The notes beneath the pieces are model-generated. The model ran no database searches, had not been told where the DNA came from, and saw only the letters and a program-made list of their open reading frames with translations. Made by a program: the position numbers and the translations under genes. Below, one piece after another: positions 1 through 7,987 of a stretch of 64,000 nucleotides of DNA. Where the stretch lies: assembly GCF_900110245.1 (NCBI RefSeq), contig NZ_FOCZ01000010.1, forward strand, positions 62,001 through 126,000, given 5' to 3'. This stretch comes from Niastella yeongjuensis (GTDB lineage: Bacteria; Bacteroidota; Bacteroidia; Chitinophagales; Chitinophagaceae). Numbering within the stretch: position 1 is the stretch's first letter; each line of letters begins with the position of its first letter.

Positions 1-1775
1 TGAGAAGTGCCTCTTAATGTATAAACAGGTCCGTTAAAGGCGCCTGATTCGGAATAATATACTTTCAGGAAACCGGTATAGTTAGTCGGGTTCCAGTATA
101 CCTTATCCGCAAAACCATCGCCATTCATATCGGCAAAATAGAACCGGGTGTTTGATAAACCGCTGGTGGCAGAATTGCTGAAAGAAGCATTGGCGGTAAA
201 GGTGCCATCGCCATCAGAAGTGTACACCATGGTTTTACCCGAGTTGAGATCGGGGTGCCAGTAAATTTTATCAGCCTTGCCATCCCCATTTACATCGGCA
301 TACCAGAATTGTGTACCCGCCGTAGTGCTGGCGCCTTCGGTACCGGATACCACCGTACCGCTGAAGTTGCCACCGGAAGTAGCTAAGTATACCCGCGTGT
401 GACCATCATCGAAGGTGGAGTTCCAGTAAATTTTATCCGCCTTGCCATCTCCGTTCACATCGGCAAAATTATAAAGGGTAGTAGTGCCCGCGCTGGTTCC
501 TTCCGGATTGTCAACTGCCGTGGCGCTGAAGTTGCCTCCCGATGTTGCCAGGTAAACGAGGGTATGTCCGGCGTTGAGGGTAGGGTTCCAGCGAACCTCA
601 TCTGCTTTGCCATCTCCATTGATATCTGCATAATAATAACGGGTGGTAGCAGCCGTAGATGCACCGGCGGCATGGGTAACAGCCGTAGCAGCAAAAGTGC
701 CATCGCCGTTGGAGAGGAATACCCTTGGTTTACCACTATCGAAAGTAGCGTTCCAGTAAATTTTATCAGCATTACCATCGCCATCCACATCAGCGAAAAA
801 GTAATCTGTTGCCGAACTGGCGCTGATGCCATTGGCATCGGTATGGGCACCTCCAAAAATGCCGGGCACATAGGTAGCCATCACCGGGTAGTGATCGGAA
901 GGATAAAGTGTTTGTCCGTTTACGGTAAAGGTTTTGGTGATTACGCTGGAACTGGTGAAAGCCATGTTGCGGGTGCTGAGCAGCCAGTCGATCTTGGCAT
1001 CGCCTACGGCATCCCAGCCATGGAAAGTAGGATCGCCGCTGGAGTCGAACAATGCGTCTACCATATTATTTCCGCTGGCATCTTTCATGATCCCCATTTC
1101 GGCCGTGCCGGGTTTGGCGTTAAAGTCGCCAAAGCAAATAACCGGCAGGTTGGCGGTATTGTTGTTATTGATGTTCAGAAGAACTGTGTCGGCATCAAGC
1201 TGGCGTTCGGCAGAGCTTACGGTTGTCCAGTGACTGTTCACCACAAAATAGCTGTTGGCGGTATGGAGTTTGTCCTGCAGCACCACCCATTTGCCGGTGC
1301 GGAAATCGGGCGTCATCATGGTAAACCAACCTGCATTGGTACGGGTAAAGCGGCTGTTTTTGTAGTAGATCGTTTTTGGCGAACCGTTAGAGGTGCCGGA
1401 TTTGTAATAACCGTAACCGGCTGCTGCCAGTTGGGTATTGAACCATTCTTCGATATCGGTAACGGCAATTTCCTGCAAGCCTACGATATCTACGTCATTT
1501 TCGAGAATAACCTGCAGACAATAATCCTTCCGTACATACTGGCTGAAGGGATCGCCTTCGGCGTCATTTCTGACATTAAACGACATCACTTTAATGGGGT
1601 CCATGTCGGAAATGGTAGAAGCCGCTACGGCTGTCCGGGCATTGGACTGGGTGGTAGTTCCAGGATTATTAGCTGCCTGCTCAAAAGCGGCTTTTTTACA
1701 GGCTGCAAATCCAATGACAAGCGCCATTAACCAGGCGCAGACCGCCAGCCGGTGGATTGAATTACCTTTTTTCAT
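1..1775 (-). CDS. Endonuclease/exonuclease/phosphatase lipoprotein with FG-GAP/VCBS repeats (3' end beyond window)
   Basis: The minus-strand frame is open from an ATG at 1775 to the window edge, about 591 codons with no stop, so the gene is cut by the window. The start encodes MKKGNSIHRLA, a hydrophobic stretch and the lipobox FAAC, so an exported lipoprotein is expected. An EEP-superfamily phosphodiesterase domain follows, with MSFNVRND, VDIVGLQEI, VVNSHW, CFGDFNAKP, DAKIDWLL and YPSDHYPV, which are the usual metal- and substrate-binding blocks. After it come at least five repeats of about 55 residues built on DVNGDGKADKIYW, a calcium-loop-like FG-GAP/VCBS motif (copies near 751, 591, 421, 257 and 91). 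A surface-bound nuclease or phosphatase with a beta-propeller-like C-terminal part is inferred; the substrate cannot be told. An open plus-strand frame over the same DNA is a shadow. Confidence 0.9.
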   Translation of the reverse strand, partial: MKKGNSIHRLAVCAWLMALVIGFAACKKAAFEQAANNPGTTTQSNARTAVAASTISDMDPIKVMSFNVRNDAEGDPFSQYVRKDYCLQVILENDVDIVGLQEIAVTDIEEWFNTQLAAAGYGYYKSGTSNGSPKTIYYKNSRFTRTNAGWFTMMTPDFRTGKWVVLQDKLHTANSYFVVNSHWTTVSSAERQLDADTVLLNINNNNTANLPVICFGDFNAKPGTAEMGIMKDASGNNMVDALFDSSGDPTFHGWDAVGDAKIDWLLSTRNMAFTSSSVITKTFTVNGQTLYPSDHYPVMATYVPGIFGGAHTDANGISASSATDYFFADVDGDGNADKIYWNATFDSGKPRVFLSNGDGTFAATAVTHAAGASTAATTRYYYADINGDGKADEVRWNPTLNAGHTLVYLATSGGNFSATAVDNPEGTSAGTTTLYNFADVNGDGKADKIYWNSTFDDGHTRVYLATSGGNFSGTVVSGTEGASTTAGTQFWYADVNGDGKADKIYWHPDLNSGKTMVYTSDGDGTFTANASFSNSATSGLSNTRFYFADMNGDGFADKVYWNPTNYTGFLKVYYSESGAFNGPVYTLRGTS

Positions 1776-2319
1776 GTTGATAAAGTTTTAGTTGGTACTT
1801 TTTCGTGTTTAAATATTGGTTTATGGAAATAGATTATTCATTATTGATTGACAATAATTAAAATACAGGGAATAATAAAATAACGGGTGCTTCGAACCGG
1901 GTGTGTTTCAGGCTATAATAAAAGAGAAAGTGCAGCACTTGTGAAACAAAAATAACTGTAATTAAAGTTAAGTAAATCTATTCTGAGTATAAATTTAATT
2001 AAATTAAAGTTTCGGAAACGGTTTGGTAAAGATTACTTAACGGAAGCAGATGGGGTGAAAATGGGAATGCAGTGGGGGAGGGCAGAGGGCAGAAGGCAGA
2101 GGGCAGAAGGCAGAGGGCAGAAGGCAGAGGGCAGAAGGCAGAGGGCAGAAGGCAGAGGGCAGAAGGCAGAAGGCAGAGGGCAGAAGGCAGAAGGCAGAGG
2201 GCAGAAGGCAGAGACGAAAGTCAAAGGGGTAGAGCGTGGAGCCCGAACTTTAAACCTAAAACTTTAAACTGGTAACTGATTACCTGAATGGAACCAGCTA
2301 CCAGCACATATACTTATAA
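1776..2319. other. Intergenic region between EEP lipoprotein and OsmC gene
   Basis: This 544-base spacer holds the upstream region of the minus-strand lipoprotein gene (A+T-rich, 1776-2040), the GGCAGAR array at 2081-2213, and a short stretch of ACTTTAAAC-type repeats near 2246-2270. No gene with coding character was seen. Confidence 0.7.
2081..2213. repeat. Heptameric tandem repeat GGCAGAG/GGCAGAA
   Basis: About nineteen consecutive 7-base units alternate between GGCAGAG and GGCAGAA. Because 7 is not a multiple of 3, the array reads open in several frames and gives artificial repeated peptides. The same unit returns at 31918-32040 and, on the other strand, at 23430-23500 and 28543-28587. 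It is intergenic and shows no coding signals. Confidence 0.95.
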
Positions 2320-2997
2320 CTAGAATTCTGAATCAATAGCAGGTTCTTCAGGAGACTCGGGTTTATTATAAACCCATGAAAGTGCTCCGGTAGGGCATTT
2401 CTCCACCTGGGCCTTGATGGCTTCCGTATCGGCGCCTGACATGGTTACCCAGGGTTTGGTTTTTAAGTTGAATACTTTGGGTAATTGCATTACACAACGG
2501 CCGGAATGTTTACAGAGTTCCGGTTTCCAAACCACGGTAATATCTTCATTGGAGTATTTAAGTTTCCTGTCAACCTCCTCCTCGTGAAAAACATAACTCC
2601 GCACCTTGATATTGCCTTCGAGCATTTTTGAAACCGGGCAATGGGAGGCAATTTCCAACAGCCTGTTCTTTTTCTCCGGTTCCAACCCGGCGGGAAAGAT
2701 AATGTCGCGGTCGATAATAGTGATCGTATTGTCCCCTTCCTTCGATTGCCACATATTGGTATTCACTTTAATTTCAGGAATATCCCAGCCTTTTCTGTCG
2801 ATATACATCCGCAGGGTAACGAGGGTGCAGGAGGCCAGTGATGACAATAACAACGTGTAAGGATCGGGGCCAGTGTCTTTACCGCCCTGAACTACCGGCT
2901 CATCGGCAATAAATTGCCCATTGCGCCATTCAATAACACATTGGTATTTGGAAGTGCCAATAGTACCATGAACCGGTTTTTGTAATTTATATTCCAT
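2320..2997 (-). CDS. OsmC-family peroxiredoxin-like protein fused to a divergent 4Fe-4S (Fer4_19) domain
   Basis: This 225-residue protein has two parts. Residues about 1-140 are an OsmC/Ohr fold with the two redox cysteines C57 (LASCTLV) and C120 (ASHCPVSKM), typical of enzymes that reduce organic hydroperoxides through a thiol pair. Residues about 150-212 match the Fer4_19 type of mono-cluster iron-sulfur domain, with C162 and C168 in CKHSGRC and C201 in EKCPTGAL. The fusion suggests an electron-transfer partner built into the peroxidase, an inference from the architecture. It is cytoplasmic, with no signal peptide. The ATG at 2997 gives an OsmC domain of normal length. A repeated palindromic motif lies just upstream. 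Confidence 0.88.
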   Translation of the reverse strand: MEYKLQKPVHGTIGTSKYQCVIEWRNGQFIADEPVVQGGKDTGPDPYTLLLSSLASCTLVTLRMYIDRKGWDIPEIKVNTNMWQSKEGDNTITIIDRDIIFPAGLEPEKKNRLLEIASHCPVSKMLEGNIKVRSYVFHEEEVDRKLKYSNEDITVVWKPELCKHSGRCVMQLPKVFNLKTKPWVTMSGADTEAIKAQVEKCPTGALSWVYNKPESPEEPAIDSEF

Positions 2998-3017
2998 GTA
3001 GTAGCTTTTAGTTTTCC

Positions 3018-3081
3018 CTTAAGAAATCAATTGCTGCAAAGTCGTTATTTTTTGCAAATAATGACTTAAGAAATCTTAAGT
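3018..3081. promoter_or_regulatory. Repeated CTTAAGAAATC motif upstream of the OsmC fusion
   Basis: CTTAAGAAATC occurs at 3018-3028 and again at 3065-3075. The second copy is extended into the perfect inverted repeat ACTTAAG-AAAT-CTTAAGT (3064-3081). Both copies lie 20-85 bases upstream of the minus-strand ATG at 2997, where an operator would be expected. The identity of any regulator is unknown. Confidence 0.4.
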
Positions 3082-3227
3082 ATTGGAAAACCAGGGTGGT
3101 GGGGATGGCTGGGCTACTCTGCCAATTCCTCGGCATTCAGCTGCTCAAAAGGTTTTTTTGCATGGCCATATTGAATGAATGGATTTGTATTCATGATTTT
3201 TCATTATCAATCTTCAATGCTTACTGG

Positions 3228-3725
3228 TTAAATCAAGATAATCTCGGCCTGGCTGTCGATTCGAAATCCGGTCCTTCGAAAAAGCTTTAGATTATCCTCA
3301 TTTTCGATGAAAGCGAAGCGTGGATGACGCCTATTGGCTGCAAATGCTTTCTTTTTCTTGAATTGACGGATTTCATGGGGATGGTTTTCGAGTAAAAAAT
3401 CGATCGTTGATACTAGTTGACTGACAGCATGGGGTCTCCAGGCTGCCATCTGATCTTTGAGCTCGACTAAATACAGGTGAACGGTCGTTGTAAGCATTAC
3501 ATCACAACGACCTCTCTCCCGATATTCAGTATTCTTCATTACACAATTATCAATGGCAGTAAAGGTTACCGTATGATGTTCTGGATTGCCTACAGTTGCA
3601 ATCCACTCCGGCTCATTCACTGTGTCCGGGTAGGCTTTAGTTCCATCGTTCTTATCACAAAGTCCGAATCTTTCGCTGGTGATCGGGGGGAACTGACAGT
3701 CAGTACGGAAAAAATTCAAACTCAT
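3228..3725 (-). CDS. Small protein of unknown function with a PD-(D/E)xK-like motif, partner of the upstream ATPase
   Basis: This 165-residue protein is not recognised as a named family. Its central part reads ERGRCDVML (E70, D75) followed by a hydrophobic strand and LVELKD (E88, K90). The pattern acid, D, about twelve residues, E-x-K resembles the active site of PD-(D/E)xK nucleases; that is a motif-level inference. The rest is charged, with no signal peptide or membrane segment. Its ATG overlaps the stop codon of the preceding ATPase gene by four bases (ATGA at 3722-3725), so the two are almost certainly translationally coupled and work together. A restriction- or abortive-infection-type pair is one possibility; a housekeeping role cannot be excluded. 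Confidence 0.75.
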   Translation of the reverse strand: MSLNFFRTDCQFPPITSERFGLCDKNDGTKAYPDTVNEPEWIATVGNPEHHTVTFTAIDNCVMKNTEYRERGRCDVMLTTTVHLYLVELKDQMAAWRPHAVSQLVSTIDFLLENHPHEIRQFKKKKAFAANRRHPRFAFIENEDNLKLFRRTGFRIDSQAEIILI

Positions 3726-4978
3726 AATTCCTGTTCGATATCTAGTAGTTGATCAAATAGTTCATTGCCATGGCGCAATGACTGATTCAAATAATTTTTA
3801 TCGCTAGGTATCCCTTCTGGACTGGGCAGACGACCGATCAAACCGGTTCTTTCGTCTAGTTCATATATGATGACGTGGCTACTGGCAATCGCAGCCTCGA
3901 GCGGGATAACACGCCGAAGTTGATCTAATTTGCTATCACGCTCGCTTTGAGTTAGAGATGTTTGTATTATTTTATCCTGTAAATAGCTAGCCTGTATTGC
4001 AATGCTGAAATAATTTACCAGATAAGGGCTATGCGAAGTTACTATCAGCTTATTTCCCTTGTTCTTGTTATTGAATTCCAGTAACTCAATAAGTAAATCC
4101 CATTGGGACTCTGGAAAAAGATTTTGCTCCGGTTCCTCTACAATATCTATAAAAGCTGTCTTCTTGAAGTCTTTCGCCACTTCCTGAAGCGCGATCCGTC
4201 GAAGATCTTCTGACAGAGACGAATCAGCAATAATCTTTCGAAGCCGCTCCCGTATACGTTCGCGTTGTTCCGGGGTCAGTACATTACCCTGGAAATGGCT
4301 ATCCTGGTAAACGCTTTCCGAAAGATTTTGTGCTACCAGATAGAGTGGTACAAGCGATTGGAACCCACTGGAAGCTTCTGTAAGGTTAAGACGGTAGTCC
4401 TTTCCTTGAAGATAGAATATATTCCCATTTGCCTGATATTCGACAAAAACCTGTTCATTAATTGGAAGAATCAGCGAACGGCTAAGATTCTTTGCCGCGT
4501 TATTCACTTCTTCTACGAACTCCGATAGTGCTGGTGAGATTTGCTTGGATGCCATCGGTGTCTGCACATAAGAAATGAAGTTTCGCTCAGCCGGTACATA
4601 CACGATCTGTGGAAGCTCATATGATCCATTCTGAATTTCGGAAATAGTCAGTCTATTTTCGGCAAACCGAAAATGTCTTGATTCCCCTTTATATTCAATC
4701 AGTGTTCTTCCATGCCTGTCGAGATAATTGTCGATCCGGTGGAATGATAGACGCTCCTGGACAAAATGGCCTTGTTCCTCGAACTCTTCTTTGTCATAAT
4801 CTCCTCGGGTCAACACTTTTTCCATCCAGGTAAAGGTAGAGATCAGCTTGGCGACCACACTTTTGCCACTTCCCTGGTTCCCCAGGAAAACTGTTACTTT
4901 ACTTATATCTAACCAGCCGTCATTTTCGAGCAGGCCCTCCTTTATAGGACCAAAGTTCTTTACTTTAATTTGGCTCAT
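3722..4978 (-). CDS. AAA family ATPase (AAA_15/OLD/RecF-like, ABC-type fold)
   Basis: This 418-residue P-loop ATPase carries Walker A GNQGSGKS at residues 33-40, an ABC-like signature region LTEASSGFQSLVPL near 199-212, Walker B with glutamates FIDIVEEPEQNLFP at 276-289, and the histidine-switch segment TSHSPYLVN at 314-322. There is no long coiled coil between the lobes, so it belongs with the compact AAA_15/AAA_21-type ATPases rather than full SMC proteins. Such ATPases often pair with a small effector in phage-defence systems such as AbiL, PARIS or Septu, and here the next gene overlaps by four bases. It is expected to be cytoplasmic. No TOPRIM domain follows the ATPase, unlike true OLD nucleases. 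The function remains an inference. Confidence 0.85.
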   Translation of the reverse strand: MSQIKVKNFGPIKEGLLENDGWLDISKVTVFLGNQGSGKSVVAKLISTFTWMEKVLTRGDYDKEEFEEQGHFVQERLSFHRIDNYLDRHGRTLIEYKGESRHFRFAENRLTISEIQNGSYELPQIVYVPAERNFISYVQTPMASKQISPALSEFVEEVNNAAKNLSRSLILPINEQVFVEYQANGNIFYLQGKDYRLNLTEASSGFQSLVPLYLVAQNLSESVYQDSHFQGNVLTPEQRERIRERLRKIIADSSLSEDLRRIALQEVAKDFKKTAFIDIVEEPEQNLFPESQWDLLIELLEFNNKNKGNKLIVTSHSPYLVNYFSIAIQASYLQDKIIQTSLTQSERDSKLDQLRRVIPLEAAIASSHVIIYELDERTGLIGRLPSPEGIPSDKNYLNQSLRHGNELFDQLLDIEQEL

Positions 4979-5278
4979 TTTTGTTTCTGATTGTAACTGA
5001 CGCTATCCGTTCCGTTACATAATTGCATGAAAATTAATGTATAAGCCGAAGGTACAAAAAATACGGCTGCTCTCAAGTGATTCTAACGAACACCGGTAAC
5101 TTTAATGGAAGAAAAAACACAGTACTCACTATTCTCCCAATCCGAGGACATTGACTTTCTTTTTGCGGCAAAGCCTGGTTTTAACGTAAATTAGTGAGCT
5201 TTTAAAAATTCCCGGGATTGGTATTAACCAGCCCCGATTGTTCGATTACCGATTGTTTTGTAGCTTACAACCCACTTA
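4979..5278. other. Divergent promoter region between ATPase and ankyrin genes
   Basis: This 300-base spacer separates the minus-strand ATPase from the plus-strand ankyrin gene. A 29-codon frame at 5105-5194 has no ribosome site or recognisable features. Nothing else stands out. Confidence 0.5.
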
Positions 5279-6121
5279 ATGAAAAAAGCTTTATCCATAT
5301 TTATACCGATTAGTATCCTGTTACTGGCCAGTTGCGGGAGGTTCGATAACGATCTGTTTGATGCCGTCAATAAGAATGACATTGGAAGTATAGACCATAT
5401 GCTAAGGAAGGGGCGTGTAAATGTGAACGAGAAAGATGCCGATGGCCGCACTCCTTTGTGGCTGGCTGCCAGCCTGGGTGAAAAAGACATTGTTCACCTG
5501 CTGATCACTAATGGTGCGTATACCGAAGAGAAAGACCGGTTTGGTGAAACACCGCTGTCGGTAGCAGCCATGAAAGGACGTACAGAAGTTGCCCATATAC
5601 TGGTGGAGAACAAGGCAAATGTAAACACGGTAAACCTCGATAATGTATCCCCTCTTATGTACAGCGCTGCTTATGGTTTTGATGCCATCGTTTCTTTATT
5701 ATTAAAACATGAGGCCCTGGTAAATGTGGTCAGCAGGGAAAAACTGACCCCGCTTGTTTATGCCTGTAACAACAATCATAAAGACATTGCCAGCCAGTTG
5801 ATCGCGCACAAAGCCGATGTGAATTTCATGCTGCACGACAGTGAAACCGTATTAATGGTCCTTTCCACCAAGGGCTATGCAGACCTGGCCAAATTGTTGA
5901 TTGACAATGGTGCCCAGGTAAATGCCGAAACCACTTACAAAACCACCGCATTGATGGCTGCCTGCCGTAACCGCCACGCCGATGTAGTAAAAGTATTGTT
6001 AGCTGCCAATGCTGATCAAACCATTAAAGATGAGAATGGCGAAACAGCGCTGGACCATGCTAAAAGAGCAGGAGACAAAGAGAGTATTGCCCTTTTAGAA
6101 GAAGCTATAAGTAAGAGATGA
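5279..6121 (+). CDS. Ankyrin-repeat lipoprotein
   Basis: The protein has 280 residues. Its N-terminus MKKALSIFIPISILLLASCG is a signal peptide with lipobox LASC, so it should be anchored on the periplasmic or outer face of a membrane. Residues about 25-275 consist of roughly seven to eight ankyrin repeats, seen as recurring blocks such as DGRTPLWLAASLGEKDIVHL, FGETPLSVAAMKG, NVSPLMYSAAYG, KTTALMAACRNRHADVV and NGETALDHA. Ankyrin repeats bind proteins, and the partner is not shown by the context. The ATG at 5279 begins the signal peptide directly. The gene stands alone and is followed by a GTTACAG repeat hairpin. Confidence 0.9.
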   Translation: MKKALSIFIPISILLLASCGRFDNDLFDAVNKNDIGSIDHMLRKGRVNVNEKDADGRTPLWLAASLGEKDIVHLLITNGAYTEEKDRFGETPLSVAAMKGRTEVAHILVENKANVNTVNLDNVSPLMYSAAYGFDAIVSLLLKHEALVNVVSREKLTPLVYACNNNHKDIASQLIAHKADVNFMLHDSETVLMVLSTKGYADLAKLLIDNGAQVNAETTYKTTALMAACRNRHADVVKVLLAANADQTIKDENGETALDHAKRAGDKESIALLEEAISKR

Positions 6122-6142
6122 GCAAAAGACAAATACGTAACT

Positions 6143-6206
6143 GTTACAGGTTACAGGTTACAGGTTACAGGTTGCAGGGAATCCCTGAATCCTGTAACCT
6201 GTAACC
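6143..6206. repeat. GTTACAG heptamer array forming an inverted repeat
   Basis: Four exact GTTACAG units (6143-6170) and one variant (6171-6177) are followed, after a short linker, by the complementary CCTGTAACCTGTAACC (6191-6206). The whole can fold into a hairpin of about 16 base pairs 22 bases after the ankyrin stop codon. No T-run follows, so it is not a standard terminator. Confidence 0.85.
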
Positions 6207-6260
6207 GGCACCTGATACTTAAGACAAGAGGATTCCCACTTTACATGGCAACCTCCTCGA

Positions 6261-7127
6261 TTAATAAATTCTTGTCATTAATCCCGAGCCATTTCCGGAG
6301 CCACCACTTCCGGTGATAGTTATATGGCCGGTATTTCCATTGCCATCATAGCCCCAGGCTTTGTTGTTGGTAGCAGTGCAATTTGTAACGGTATGGGGTA
6401 CGTTTTGACCGGCGCTCCCCAGTTTGAAACCATTGCCATCGCCGGCGCTTCCATAACCATGATTAGAGGCGGTGCAACCGGTAATGGTAACGCTGGAAGG
6501 TTGTCCGTACAGGTCCCAGCCGTCATCGGAGTTGTGGTTAGCGGTACAGCTTTGGAACTTGTTGCCGCTGCCGCCTGACAATTTACAGGCAAAGCCATCG
6601 GCGTTTTCACCGCCGTCGGCATTGTCGTAATTCTCATTCGATTTGCAGGATTGAATGTTGTTGTCATGCCCGCCATTGTAGATCTGCAAACCGGTGTCGT
6701 GGTTACCCGTAGTGGTAACATTATTACAATAGTTGTAACCACCTGTCTGGAATACCAGGCCGGCATCGGGTGCATTTTTGATCACCATATTGGTGATGTT
6801 CCAATAACTGCCATTACATTTTACTCCCCAGCTGCCGCTTGGCTGGCCTGAGCAATCGAGGGTACCTCCGGTAAAATTGATCTTGGAGCTGGCTGTACCA
6901 CTGTTCAGCAATTGCAGGGTAGCAGTTAATTTAATAGTACCGCTAACCGTAATGATGTCACCGGCTTTCGCATTGGCGATGGCTGTTTTTAAAGCCGATT
7001 CGGTAGTAACAGTGGTGTTGGTTTCTGTAGCAGCGGAGCGATCTGATGGATCTGTGGGCAGTTCATGGTTCTTTGCGCAACTGGCAAAAAGGATTACAAG
7101 CGCCAGGGCGCCGAAATTTTTTTTCAT
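6261..7127 (-). CDS. Pectate lyase-like right-handed beta-helix lipoprotein (PL9 family)
   Basis: This 288-residue exported lipoprotein has the lipobox FASC (C17), a Ser/Thr-rich linker and then a parallel beta-helix. The PL9 catalytic set appears to be present: D177 in ENADGFACK, then D201, D202 and D205 in NSDDGWDLYG, and K235 in NGFKLGS. In Pel9A of Dickeya the equivalent aspartates bind calcium and the lysine is the base that starts beta-elimination of polygalacturonate. The match in spacing and order supports an active enzyme of unusually short length. It stands alone, without SusCD or other pectin genes in view, and probably acts at the cell surface. Calcium dependence is inferred from the family. 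Confidence 0.88.
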   Translation of the reverse strand: MKKNFGALALVILFASCAKNHELPTDPSDRSAATETNTTVTTESALKTAIANAKAGDIITVSGTIKLTATLQLLNSGTASSKINFTGGTLDCSGQPSGSWGVKCNGSYWNITNMVIKNAPDAGLVFQTGGYNYCNNVTTTGNHDTGLQIYNGGHDNNIQSCKSNENYDNADGGENADGFACKLSGGSGNKFQSCTANHNSDDGWDLYGQPSSVTITGCTASNHGYGSAGDGNGFKLGSAGQNVPHTVTNCTATNNKAWGYDGNGNTGHITITGSGGSGNGSGLMTRIY

Positions 7128-7314
7128 ACTTTAAGGCAAGTTTAATCGTTAAAAAAAATGTTCTCTATTAAATTTAGCACTTGTACTAAATTGTTAGAGT
7201 TATGTTTTAACAATAATTTGTGCAATCGATACCGGTAACGATTGCACCTGATCTGCCTCCTGATCCATTAATAGTAAAACCCACATTTATGAAGTCCGGC
7301 GTGGTATTTATGAA

Positions 7315-7851
7315 TTAGAACTCCTTACCATCTATATTATACAAGTTATAATCGGTCATGGGTGCGTCGGTATAACCCAGGGTTCTGCCCATGGTTATTA
7401 TTTGTCCGCGGTGATAGGTACTGTGGTTAGCAAAGTGCATAATGTACTCGAAGTTCCTGAAATCACAGCTAAACCAGGGGCTTTCAATAAAGGTTCTGTC
7501 CTGCACGGTTTCATCGGTCATACTATTAATATAAGTAGCCAGTTCGCCAGAGGTTTTTAACAGGACATCAAAAACATCCTGAATGGTGCCGGTGAATTCA
7601 TTATAAGGAAGCTGATCCTGTTTTTTGATAATGGAAAGCCAGTAGCGTTCAGTTTGCCAAATGTGCAGCAGGGTCAGTTTTATGCTGGGAAAGCTGCTGG
7701 CCACTTCCTGCTCCAGATCGGTGATAGGCTTGCTATTCAGCCATTTTACCAGGGTTGTATTTGCCCAAAGGTTGTAATTCGCATAATTCTTCATTAAATA
7801 GGCAATAGCTGTTTCTGTTGAGGTGGCCGGAGCCATGTGTTGGGTTGTCAT
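7315..7851 (-). CDS. DinB-family protein
   Basis: The sequence fits the DinB/YfiT four-helix-bundle family: an N-terminal YNLWAN segment, LLHIWQTERYW and the metal-site block FANHSTYHRGQIITMGRTLG near the C-terminus, with histidines that bind a divalent metal in relatives. Such proteins are thiol-dependent or hydrolytic enzymes of mostly unknown substrate. The frame stays open upstream to 7899, but that extension (MLSLPIIYFVLINTLI) looks like noncoding sequence, so the ATG at 7851 (MTTQHMAPATS, 178 residues) is chosen. It is cytoplasmic and apparently a single gene. Confidence 0.82.
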   Translation of the reverse strand: MTTQHMAPATSTETAIAYLMKNYANYNLWANTTLVKWLNSKPITDLEQEVASSFPSIKLTLLHIWQTERYWLSIIKKQDQLPYNEFTGTIQDVFDVLLKTSGELATYINSMTDETVQDRTFIESPWFSCDFRNFEYIMHFANHSTYHRGQIITMGRTLGYTDAPMTDYNLYNIDGKEF

Positions 7852-7987
7852 AATTAATGTGTTTATTAATACAAAGTAAATAATGGGTAGTGACAACATT
7901 ATGTCAGCAGAAAATTGAAACCGCCAAAAAAAGAAGGTTATAATATTTTAAAAAAGTATATTATCTTGGGAGCTAATCATTATATCT

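Noticed and set aside
399-1730. A 443-codon plus-strand frame
   Set aside because: It is antisense to the EEP/VCBS lipoprotein, whose frame has clear domain motifs. The plus-strand product has no recognisable features; the regular repeats opposite keep the frame open.
2033-2275. Several short frames with Gly-Arg-Gln-Lys or Leu-Pro-Ser-Ala repeats
   Set aside because: They are translations of the GGCAGAR array, which reads open in several frames because its period is 7.
5105-5194. A 29-codon frame upstream of the ankyrin gene
   Set aside because: No ribosome site, no conserved feature; chance is likely.
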